Part shown: positions 1 through 5,660 of the stretch, piece after piece | Position numbering within the stretch: the first letter of the stretch is position 1 | How the letters are laid out: the number at the start of each line of letters is the position of its first letter | DNA from: Dehalococcoidia bacterium | GTDB lineage: Bacteria; Chloroflexota; Dehalococcoidia; JAUYDP01 | Length of the DNA stretch: 13,841 nt | Direction of reading: 5' to 3' | Assembly: GCA_030691805.1 (NCBI GenBank) | Contig: JAUYDP010000180.1 | Span: 1-13,841, forward strand | Notes under the pieces: generated by a model | The model's input: the letters and a program-made list of their open reading frames with translations, nothing else | The model's database searches: none | What the model was told of the DNA's origin: nothing | Program-made: the position numbers and the translations under genes

Positions 1-1
1 T

Positions 2-451
2 GTGCCCTTCTTTATCTACGGAGGCGCCGGGCTGGCCGAGGGCCGGGGCGAGATTATTACTCCCTTACCTTCGCCTCCCGGGGTCTGGTTGGTCTTACTC
101 CACCCACCCATACTGCTGACTGATAAGACACGTAAGCTCTACGAAGCGCTTGCCCCAGAGCACTATTCCAGGGGCGAGCGCTCCCAGACCTTGGCGCAGG
201 CCTTAAAGGCGGGGGAGCCGGTGAAGGATGATATGCTCTATAACGTTTTTGAAGAGTTAGCCTTCAACGTTTTCCCCGGATTGGAGGGGTACAGGCACCG
301 GCTGCTCCAGGCCGGGGCCGCCGGCGTGCATCTGGCCGGGTCCGGCCCTACCCTCTTCGCTATATTCACCAGTTGGGTTGACGCCGAGGGAGTGATGAAA
401 AAGCTGGGAGAACTGGAGGTCTACCTCGCCTCTACCATAGGTATGTCTTGA
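2..451 (+). CDS. ispE: 4-diphosphocytidyl-2-C-methyl-D-erythritol kinase, C-terminal part (5' end outside window)
   Basis: IspE phosphorylates CDP-methylerythritol with ATP in the cytosolic MEP pathway to IPP and DMAPP. The visible 149 residues are the C-terminal half. They open with VPFFIYGGAGLAEGRGE, the family's (G-S/A-D)-VPFF segment followed by the Gly-rich stretch, and near the end carry AGSGPTLFAIF, the third GHMP-kinase motif. The GTG at position 2 is therefore an internal Val codon, not a start; roughly 140 N-terminal residues with the ATP-binding GHMP motif lie upstream of the window. The stop TGA is at 449-451. The gene converges on the minus-strand parA operon with 33 bp between stops, and no clear hairpin terminator is visible in that gap. 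The assignment rests on motifs and is firm for the GHMP family and strong for IspE. Confidence 0.9.
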   Translation: MPFFIYGGAGLAEGRGEIITPLPSPPGVWLVLLHPPILLTDKTRKLYEALAPEHYSRGERSQTLAQALKAGEPVKDDMLYNVFEELAFNVFPGLEGYRHRLLQAGAAGVHLAGSGPTLFAIFTSWVDAEGVMKKLGELEVYLASTIGMS

Positions 452-484
452 TAATAACGGTACAACCAAATACATATACTGTTG

Positions 485-799
485 TTAGTCTTTCGCTCTT
501 AGCCCCCGTCTGATCCGCTCCATCAGGTCGTCCTGGTCCCGCACCCCTTTCAAGTCTATGGACGACTCCATAGCCACATCCAGCAATCCCCGGATAATGG
601 CCGCTTTGCGTATGGCCCGTCCCCCATTCTTTCGGGCTTCACGGCACCGGTCCTCGAGCCAGTCCAGTTGCTGCTCCTCCAGAAAGATGGCCGATTGGCG
701 TGTGGCTGGCTTCGATTCGTCCGATTCCGTCTCGGGGGCCGGCCTATCGCTGCGACGGAACAGGGGATGAGCCGGCTGGATGCTTGCCCTCTTAACCAT
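485..799 (-). CDS. small ribbon-helix-helix-like DNA-binding protein, partner of ParA
   Basis: This 104-residue protein is the second gene of the parA operon. Its start overlaps the parA stop by 8 bp and is preceded on the minus strand by a good ribosome site (GGAGG, about 6-7 nt before ATG). Residues 1-33 are a polar, probably disordered tail. Residues 34-40 (RQSAIFL) look like the DNA-contacting beta strand of a ribbon-helix-helix fold. They are followed by two predicted helices at about 41-56 and 61-79, and then a charged C-terminal helix. In ParF/ParG-like and related partition systems a small RHH protein of this size binds the centromere and stimulates the ParA ATPase through its flexible tail. 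That role, and possible autorepression of the operon, is inferred from fold and position. No ParB-type protein is visible. The RHH call comes from pattern alone and is moderately sure. Confidence 0.72.
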   Translation of the reverse strand: MVKRASIQPAHPLFRRSDRPAPETESDESKPATRQSAIFLEEQQLDWLEDRCREARKNGGRAIRKAAIIRGLLDVAMESSIDLKGVRDQDDLMERIRRGLRAKD

Positions 800-1556
800 T
801 CTCTACCTCCTCTGCCAGGGCACGGTAAGCCCTGGCCCCATCATTATTACCTGCGTATTCTAGTATTGACTGCCCCACAACAGGCGACTCCTTGAACCGT
901 ACAGTCTCTTTTATAAGGGACTCAAAGACGCGCAACCCCTTCCCCATCTCGATCTTGGTCCGCTCCAGGACTTCGCGGGAATGGAGAGTGCGCGCATCAT
1001 AACGTGTGGCCAGGATACCCAGGACCGTTAGCTTAGGGTTTACTTCTACCTGGATCTCCCGGATGGTGTCCAGAAGAAGGGTTACCCCTACCATCGAATA
1101 GAAATCGCAAGACATAGGAATGAGCACCTGATCAGAAGCCGATAGGGCATTTACCGTCAATAGGCCCAACGACGGGGGGCAGTCTATCATGATGTAGTCG
1201 TACAGGTCCCGCACAGGCTGGAGGGCATTCTTCAGCTTATCCTCCCGCCGGTGCTTGTTAATCAACTGGAACTCGGCTGCTGATAGGTATATATTGGCCG
1301 GGGCCACGTCTACGTTTAGCCGCACCGAGATAATTGTCTCTTTAAGCGCTGCTTCCCCCATTAGTACGTGATAGACAGTCTTAGGCAGGTTGTACACGTC
1401 ACTAATTCCCCAACCTACGGCCAGGCTACCCTGCGGGTCCATATCAATCAATAACACCCGGCGTCCCTTTTCCGCCAAAGCAGCCCCTAAATTCAGTGTG
1501 GTGGTAGTCTTAGCCGTACCCCCTTTTTGATTAGCTACTGCTATGATCTTCGCCAT
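792..1556 (-). CDS. parA: ParA/Soj-family partition ATPase
   Basis: A 254-residue ParA/MinD-superfamily ATPase, the usual length for chromosomal Soj-type proteins that lack an N-terminal HTH. Seen in the sequence: the deviant Walker A motif KGGTAKTT at residues 11-18, with signature Lys11 and Lys16 (Ala replaces the usual Gly before Lys16); the DMDPQGS switch at 38-44; and the Walker B region YIMIDCPPSLG at 121-131. Such proteins dimerise with ATP, bind DNA non-specifically and move a centromere-binding partner or other cargo along the nucleoid. The ATG at 1554-1556 follows a purine-rich GGGGGG ribosome site. The overlapping downstream RHH-like gene is its likely partner. No parB, dnaA, gidA or rsmG gene is in the window, so this may be an accessory cassette rather than the origin-linked parAB. 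Bacterial chromosomes often hold several ParA paralogues, so the cargo cannot be assigned. Confidence 0.9.
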   Translation of the reverse strand: MAKIIAVANQKGGTAKTTTTLNLGAALAEKGRRVLLIDMDPQGSLAVGWGISDVYNLPKTVYHVLMGEAALKETIISVRLNVDVAPANIYLSAAEFQLINKHRREDKLKNALQPVRDLYDYIMIDCPPSLGLLTVNALSASDQVLIPMSCDFYSMVGVTLLLDTIREIQVEVNPKLTVLGILATRYDARTLHSREVLERTKIEMGKGLRVFESLIKETVRFKESPVVGQSILEYAGNNDGARAYRALAEEVENG

Positions 1557-1571
1557 CAGCCCCCCTTATTA

Positions 1572-1601
1572 TTCATAGCTTGTTCGTAGATACCCTTACA
1601 A
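1572..1601 (-). promoter_or_regulatory. possible promoter of the parA-RHH operon
   Basis: Read on the minus strand, TTGTAA (1596-1601) and TATGAA (1572-1577, continuing into AATAAT) are separated by 18 bp and lie just upstream of the parA ribosome site. The fit to a sigma-70 promoter is only partial, and the surrounding DNA is so AT-rich that such matches arise by chance. Confidence 0.25.
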
Positions 1602-1777
1602 TTGAACGTAGAGATAGGGGTGTATAGAACTACATCCACATATCCATACTATTATACGCTTCATTATTCATACTGCTATATGTCCATTAGATTATATGAT
1701 TGTTAGTTCTCTGATTATAATAGGTATATATTCATATAGCACTATAATACTAATGTTGTACGTTTATATGTAGCAAT

Positions 1778-1807
1778 GATATGCCCCTACTGGATATGCC
1801 CCTACTG
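1778..1807. repeat. perfect 15-bp tandem duplication
   Basis: The unit gatatgcccctactg occurs twice back to back (1778-1792 and 1793-1807) with no mismatch. It sits where the AT-rich parA upstream region ends. It may be a replication-slippage product or two binding sites; nothing distinguishes these. Confidence 0.9.
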
Positions 1808-1846
1808 CTTAGTTGCAGAAGTTCACGTCTTTTTGAAGGCAGGTTA

Positions 1847-1910
1847 AGACCCTTCGCTACGCTCAGGGTGACACGGTGGTAAATGTCGCTCTGAGCGCAG
1901 CGAAGAATCT
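1847..1910. repeat. REP-like imperfect inverted repeat (27-nt arms)
   Basis: The left arm at 1847-1873 begins agacccttcgctacgctcag. The right arm at 1884-1910 is its imperfect reverse complement (about 22 of 27 positions pair) across a 10-nt loop. The word cttcgctNcgctcag is familiar from dispersed palindromic repeats in many environmental bacterial genomes, so this is probably one member of a REP/MITE-like family. That family link is from memory and was not tested. Confidence 0.75.
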
Positions 1911-2186
1911 AGATTAGCGCGCCGATGCCAGCAAGCACTACTACAAAAAATCATATTGATATTTGTAAGTACATGCATTAGTACATACATACATATACAC
2001 GATCTAACACAGATACAATACCATAGACCGACAGCAGTTCAGATAGCATTTGATTGATTTATTAGACTATAGCATTATACGTTTGTTTTGTCAATAGGAT
2101 TTGAGCAACAGAAGTCCTCTGGTTTTCCATGACAGTTCGGAGCTTGACTCCACAGTTGCCACCGCTAGCTCAGTAGCTTCCGTCGC

Positions 2187-2214
2187 GTAGGGGCGATTCA
2201 TGAATCGCCCCTAC
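2187..2214. repeat. perfect 28-bp palindrome
   Basis: The left half gtaggggcgattca (2187-2200) is followed without a spacer by its exact reverse complement. Palindromes built on GTAGGGGCG are common dispersed intergenic elements in bacterial genomes, including Chloroflexota (recollection, untested). It lies far from any gene start. It could form a cruciform in DNA, but with no loop it is a poor terminator. Confidence 0.85.
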
Positions 2215-2500
2215 AGGTGGTTTTTCAAAACTGGTCTTATGTTCCTAGCTTGAAGCCTTTGACGCCCAATATACAATTGCCTTCGAGCCTTTAGGCCTCT
2301 GCGGCCCAGCCAACGTACCAAGCACCTCCACTGGGTTATTGAGGGAGTCTCCAGTTGAACCTCCAGCGATAAGGACATTTACTAATCCCGGGCGTCTTCT
2401 ATGTCAGATATCCGGCGAAGGGGCATCTCTTTATTCCTCACGCCAATTAGTCGGCAGCCGGACGTTCCGGAGGTCTTAGAGGCTCGGTAGTGCAGGGTTC

Positions 2501-2606
2501 CTAGAAGTCCGGCCGAAAACCCTGAAAAACGGCCGTCGGCGCCAAATATCCAACGTGGTTTTGGCCGGGAATTCTGCCAATTTGGACTTTCCGGCCGGAC
2601 TTCTAG
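2501..2606. repeat. 106-bp MITE-like element, copy A, with perfect 15-bp terminal inverted repeats
   Basis: The element begins ctagaagtccggccg (2501-2515) and ends with the exact reverse complement (2592-2606). The inner part matches copy C (3748-3853): 97 of 106 positions agree by eye. It has no coding capacity for a transposase. It ends 10 bp from the stop codon of the DUF5343-like gene, so in that gene's transcript it could act as a 3' stem structure. The palindromic CTAG at both ends may be the 4-bp target duplication rather than part of the element. Confidence 0.82.
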
Positions 2607-2616
2607 CGGGGCATGT

Positions 2617-3285
2617 TTAAAGCGCCGATTGTTGGGCGGCTCGCCTGATTTTGCGGAACAGCTCAGTCAGTTCGTCCTCGCCTAAACTTGCTGTCTCCGG
2701 GGTAATTGCCAGCATCAAGGGCAGGCCCTCAATTGCCAGGCGAGGATTCTCTAGAGTCCCACCGCCGGCAGGTCGGGCGCTTTTGGTCCGTGAGGCCGTC
2801 TTGTTTTTGGCCGAGCCTACCCGCCCCCCACGGTGCGCCGGCGGCTCCTCTGGCAAGGGAAGTCCCGCCCACCGACAGATGCTCAGAAAGAAACGTGTGG
2901 CTTTGGTGGCCATCTCCCCTCCCAGCCGGGCTTTGGCCACGAAATAGTTGTAAACCACTTCCTTGGTGGCATCCCTGGGGCGGACCTCCCGAAAGAGTTC
3001 CCCGTAGGCCTCGCGTACGACCTCCTGTAGGTTAAGGGTGAAGGTTGAACCCCGGGTCTTTAAAAGATGGGCGCGCTCCGTCGGGCACCCTTCTCCGTCT
3101 ATCAACCCCAAGAACCGCAGCGCTCCAACAACCTTGTATTCGTTGCGGGGAGCGATCCCCAGGGCCCGCAAGAAACCCTCATCTATCCGGCCTGGCGACT
3201 GCCTTTGTAAGAGCTGCAATGCCTCTATGGTACCCTGGGTAGGTCCGTAAGGAGGGGGCACTGTACCTCGCTCGCCTCTTTGCAT
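2617..3285 (-). CDS. DUF5343-like protein of unknown function
   Basis: The first ~150 residues match my memory of DUF5343: a PPY motif near the N-terminus, a winged-helix-like segment with P-x-R-I-D, then GALRFLGLIDGEGCPTE (about residues 54-70), a V-x-x-A-Y-x-E-L-F block, and a helix ending FFLSICRWAGLPLP. The C-terminal part has a basic, low-complexity linker and then LMLAITPETASLGEDELTELFRKIRRA. In related proteins such a pattern suggests a DNA- or protein-binding module; the molecular function is unknown. The start at 3283-3285 was chosen because GGAGGAG stands about 5 nt upstream and the PPY motif follows within ten residues. The frame stays open to an alternative ATG at 3342, which would add 19 residues with no family resemblance. 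The gene is monocistronic and surrounded by repeats, and the upstream region carries a GGACTG array. Confidence 0.75.
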   Translation of the reverse strand: MQRGERGTVPPPYGPTQGTIEALQLLQRQSPGRIDEGFLRALGIAPRNEYKVVGALRFLGLIDGEGCPTERAHLLKTRGSTFTLNLQEVVREAYGELFREVRPRDATKEVVYNYFVAKARLGGEMATKATRFFLSICRWAGLPLPEEPPAHRGGRVGSAKNKTASRTKSARPAGGGTLENPRLAIEGLPLMLAITPETASLGEDELTELFRKIRRAAQQSAL

Positions 3286-3299
3286 TTGGACTCCTCCCC

Positions 3300-3498
3300 G
3301 GACTGCGCAAATTGATGCAGTCCGTCGTCCATACCCTAGCATATTTCCATGGGACTGTCAACCACCTCGGACCCTCAATTCCCGAACAAAGTCGGCATTC
3401 CTAGAGGTTAGTCCGCAGTCTTAGCATTTATATACTAAGGACTGTTTGATGGACTGTTATATTCTGGCAGTCCGCAAAACAACCAGTGCGTGGACTGC
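3300..3498. promoter_or_regulatory. array of GGACTG/CAGTCC sites upstream of the DUF5343-like gene
   Basis: Exact GGACTG or its complement CAGTCC begins at 3300, 3318, 3352, 3439, 3451, 3468 and 3492. Two inverted pairs have almost the same span: 3300-3323 (ggactgc, 10-nt spacer, gcagtcc) and 3451-3473. Two direct copies (3439, 3451) are 12 bp apart. A near match, gcagtct, sits at 3415. About 0.1 occurrences of such a hexamer would be expected in 200 bp. The array begins 15 bp upstream of the chosen start codon and spans its likely promoter, so an operator for a dimeric regulator is plausible. The regulator is unknown. Confidence 0.55.
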
Positions 3499-3645
3499 AA
3501 GGTATTGTTAACGTACTCCAAGACCGGATGGGGTTACGGCCGACACCCCTGGCTCCGCTGGAAACTGGCGAGCGACAGAAGCCCTTAGAGGCTGATAGAG
3601 GAGGCTGAAGCGTCATGGAAATACGGATATCCCTTCCGATCTCCC

Positions 3646-3751
3646 CTAGAAGTCCAGCCGAAAACCCCGAAAAGGCGTCGCTGGCGCCGATTTCCGAACG
3701 TGGCTTTGCCCAGGAATTCGGACACATGGTACTTTCCGGCGAGGCTTCTAG
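3646..3751. repeat. 106-bp MITE-like element, copy B
   Basis: It starts ctagaagtccagccg and ends gcgaggcttctag, so the terminal inversion is degenerate: only ctagaag is exact at the outer ends. By eye it differs from copy C at 22 of the 102 positions in one repeat period, with no gap. Its last four bases, CTAG (3748-3751), are also the first four of copy C. Confidence 0.78.
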
Positions 3752-3853
3752 AAGTCCGGCCAAAAACCCTGAAAAACGGCCGTCGGCGCCAAATTTCCAA
3801 CGTGGCTTTGCCCGGGAATTCTGCCAATGTGGACTTTCCGGCGAGGCTTTTAG
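3748..3853. repeat. 106-bp MITE-like element, copy C, adjoining copy B
   Basis: It starts ctagaagtccggcc and ends gcgaggcttttag. The interior is nearly the same as copy A (9 differences in 106), and four of those differences fall in the right terminus, where copy A keeps a perfect inverted repeat. It shares CTAG with copy B, giving a 102-bp period. This arrangement is what insertion next to an existing element at a CTAG target would leave. Confidence 0.8.
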
Positions 3854-3949
3854 ACCACCTTCTTGGCCTTTCTAGAGGCCTGCCTACGGAAACCGCCCAA
3901 CCACAGCAGAAGGCATAGTTACAAGCCAGTTTGCTGTGCGTTGTAGAGA

Positions 3950-3964
3950 CGCCCCGCTGGGGCG
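3950..3964. repeat. short GC-rich hairpin
   Basis: cgcccc (3950-3955) and ggggcg (3959-3964) flank a 3-nt loop. The wider context gtagaga...gactcca is weakly symmetric, so this may be a worn copy of a dispersed palindrome. There is no T-run on either side, so it is not a convincing intrinsic terminator. Confidence 0.45.
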
Positions 3965-4119
3965 ACTCCATGGCGGCCTTGGGCTAGACCGGCCTCACTT
4001 CGGCAACCGTTAGGCCTTAACCATCGAGGCTGAAACGACACGGCGGTCCGGCGCCTGTGGATTTGCAGGAAAGGGGCGTTTACTTATGCCAAAACCGATC
4101 GGTGAGGGGCATTGAACAG

Positions 4120-4154
4120 GCTTCGCTTTGGCTCAATATGTCGCAAAGCGTAGC
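4120..4154. repeat. inverted repeat downstream of the CNNM/CBS gene
   Basis: gcttcgctttg (4120-4130) pairs with caaagcgtagc (4144-4154) at 10 of 11 positions around a 13-nt loop. It lies 36 bp past the stop codon of the minus-strand gene, where a transcript end would be expected, but no T-tract follows. The arm resembles the cttcgctacg word of the repeat at 1847-1910. Confidence 0.45.
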
Positions 4155-4189
4155 AAGAGACGTGTGGTGAAACCGCTTACAGACGCGCC

Positions 4190-5539
4190 TTATTTGGTGG
4201 AAGGACCGTTGGATCTTTCGACGGCTTCTGCTTCCACAGGTAGCGTGGTGACTTTGACCTTCTTTATGCGGCGACCCGAAGTTGCCATGATTACGAGGGA
4301 AAGATTGTCCCAGGATACCGAGTCACCCGTGCTGGGCATCTTACCAAGTTGATGGATAACCAGGCCGCCGACAGTGTCAAACTCGTCCGAAGGAATCTCG
4401 ATATCGAAAAGCTCGTTCAGGTCTGCAATGCTCACACGCCCATCCAGAATAGCCTCGCCTTCGCTAACGTGCTGTACTTGAGGCTCTTCCCGATCATACT
4501 CGTCCTGGATCTCCCCCACGATCTCCTCCAAGAGGTCCTCGATGGTCACCAGACCGGCGGTTCCTCCGTATTCATCAACCACGATGGCCATGTGCACCCG
4601 CCTTTGTAGCAGCTCTTGAAGCAGCTCATCCACTCGCTTGGATTCCGGAACGAACACCGGCTCTTTAGCCAGGTCTTTGATAGACGGCTGGGACTGTCCA
4701 GAAGCCAGGTGCTTCAACAGGTCCTTGGCATATAATATCCCGGTTACGTTGTCCAGGGAGTCTTGGAAAAGAGGCACACGGCTGTATCCATGCCTGACGA
4801 CAAGTTCCAGCGCCTCCTGGAGAGGCGCGTCCATTTCTATAGCTACCATGTCCGTCCTGGGTACCATGATCTCGTGGGCCCGTTTTTTCTCTAGGTCAAG
4901 TATGCCATATATCATATCTGCCTCATCTGATTCCAGGGCACCCTCCTCCTCGCCGGCATCCACATAGGCTCGGATTTCATCCTCTGTTACGAACGGTAAG
5001 TGGGTTTTTCCGCGCCCGCCACCCAGCAGAAAGACCACCACATCGCTCGAGGCGGTTAGGACGGTTATCAAGGGAGCGACGAGCCGGGCCAGGAACTCGA
5101 TGGGCCGGGCCACGAAAAGGGCAATGCTGTCTGAATGTTGAATCGCCAGCCCCTTAGGGACCAGCTCGCCAAGCACGATAGTGACAAAGGCCACCAGCAG
5201 GGTAACCACGATGAGCGCAATGGCCGAGCTGCTTCGGGCTATGAAATCCACCGGCGCCAGCGCCAATAGACCTCCCAAAATTTTCACCGAACTGATGGCA
5301 GCGATGGCCGAAGCAAAGAAGCCAACGAGAGTGATGCCCACCTGGATGGTGGCCAGGAACCGGCTGGAGTTCTCGAAAAGGCCCAGGACCAACTGGGCGG
5401 ATCGGTCACCGTCCTCGGCGCGCTTGCGGATATTCCCCTTACGGCTGGAGATGATCGCTATCTCTGAGGCTGCAAAGAAGGCGTTCACCAGGATAAGAAC
5501 GCCAATGAGGATGAGTTCAAAGGTAACGCTAGTTTCCAA
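4190..5539 (-). CDS. CNNM/CBS/CorC-HlyC family membrane protein (HlyC/CorC-type)
   Basis: This 449-residue inner-membrane protein has the family's standard order. A CNNM (DUF21) membrane domain with hydrophobic segments at about 5-30, 62-95 and 103-130 comes first, including FFAASEIAI (21-29) and GELVPKG (124-130). A CBS pair follows at about 222-340 (IMVPRTDMVAIE at 224-235; VDEYGGTAGLVTIEDLLEEIVGEI at 321-344), then a CorC/HlyC domain at about 355-432. Relatives are implicated in Mg2+/Co2+ efflux or homeostasis, with nucleotides sensed by the CBS pair; the old hemolysin label is misleading. The start is TTG at 5537-5539, because no upstream in-frame start precedes the stop. A weak AGGGG lies 9 nt ahead, and an ATG at 5544-5546 is in another frame and ends after five codons. 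It is 121 bp downstream of glmU, probably co-transcribed. Confidence 0.92.
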   Translation of the reverse strand: METSVTFELILIGVLILVNAFFAASEIAIISSRKGNIRKRAEDGDRSAQLVLGLFENSSRFLATIQVGITLVGFFASAIAAISSVKILGGLLALAPVDFIARSSSAIALIVVTLLVAFVTIVLGELVPKGLAIQHSDSIALFVARPIEFLARLVAPLITVLTASSDVVVFLLGGGRGKTHLPFVTEDEIRAYVDAGEEEGALESDEADMIYGILDLEKKRAHEIMVPRTDMVAIEMDAPLQEALELVVRHGYSRVPLFQDSLDNVTGILYAKDLLKHLASGQSQPSIKDLAKEPVFVPESKRVDELLQELLQRRVHMAIVVDEYGGTAGLVTIEDLLEEIVGEIQDEYDREEPQVQHVSEGEAILDGRVSIADLNELFDIEIPSDEFDTVGGLVIHQLGKMPSTGDSVSWDNLSLVIMATSGRRIKKVKVTTLPVEAEAVERSNGPSTK

Positions 5540-5660
5540 TTGCCATCGCCCCTACAACGCCGGCAGGCTCATCGGCAACAGGTTTAGCAATACCTGCGAG
5601 GCCAGGACCTGGGCCTCGATTGGTGCAGGATTTGGAGGTCTTGGGTCTGCTTCCTCCACG

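Larger units (their letters stand above)
1557..2616. other. gene-free, AT-rich and repeat-bearing intergenic region between parA and the DUF5343-like gene
   Basis: No convincing gene is seen here. About 1560-1775 and 1940-2100 are strikingly AT-rich against GC-rich neighbours, with many TATA/CATA words. An 8-bp inverted pair is present, gctatatg (1675-1682) and catatagc (1733-1740), along with a spaced repeat agtacat (1968-1974 and 1980-1986) that runs into an ACAT microsatellite (about 1982-1994). The first stretch must contain the parA promoter and could hold a partition site. From about 2100 to 2500 the composition returns to normal and nothing codes. The separate repeats in this region are listed individually. 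Confidence 0.6.
3499..4189. other. gene-free repeat-bearing region downstream of the CNNM/CBS gene
   Basis: No gene is supported here. The stretch contains two 106-bp elements joined head to tail (3646-3853) and two hairpins (3950-3964, 4120-4154). Between about 3854 and 3945 and between 3965 and 4119 nothing recognisable is seen. The region lies between the promoter side of the DUF5343-like gene and the 3' end of the CNNM/CBS gene, so it should contain that gene's transcription end. Confidence 0.55.

Noticed and set aside
2..451. A complete short gene starting at the GTG at position 2
   Set aside because: The codon is the Val of the internal VPFF motif of IspE; the gene is cut by the window edge.
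1847..2214. CRISPR array
   Set aside because: The repeats are different palindromes, not one direct repeat with regular spacers, and no cas gene is present.
3615..3875. An 86-codon plus-strand frame with 34-residue tandem repeats and a GGAGG upstream
   Set aside because: It coincides with the two tandem CTAG elements, and substitutions between them are spread evenly over codon positions, so it is most likely not a protein gene.
5529..5546. An ATG just upstream of the TTG start of the CNNM/CBS gene, suggesting a frameshifted start
   Set aside because: That ATG is in another frame and stops after five codons; the TTG frame begins at a normal family N-terminus, so no frameshift is needed.
5545..5555. 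An 11-nt match (atcgcccctac) to half of the 28-bp palindrome
   Set aside because: Only one half-site is present with no inverted partner; it may be chance or simply the ribosome-site region of the CNNM/CBS gene.
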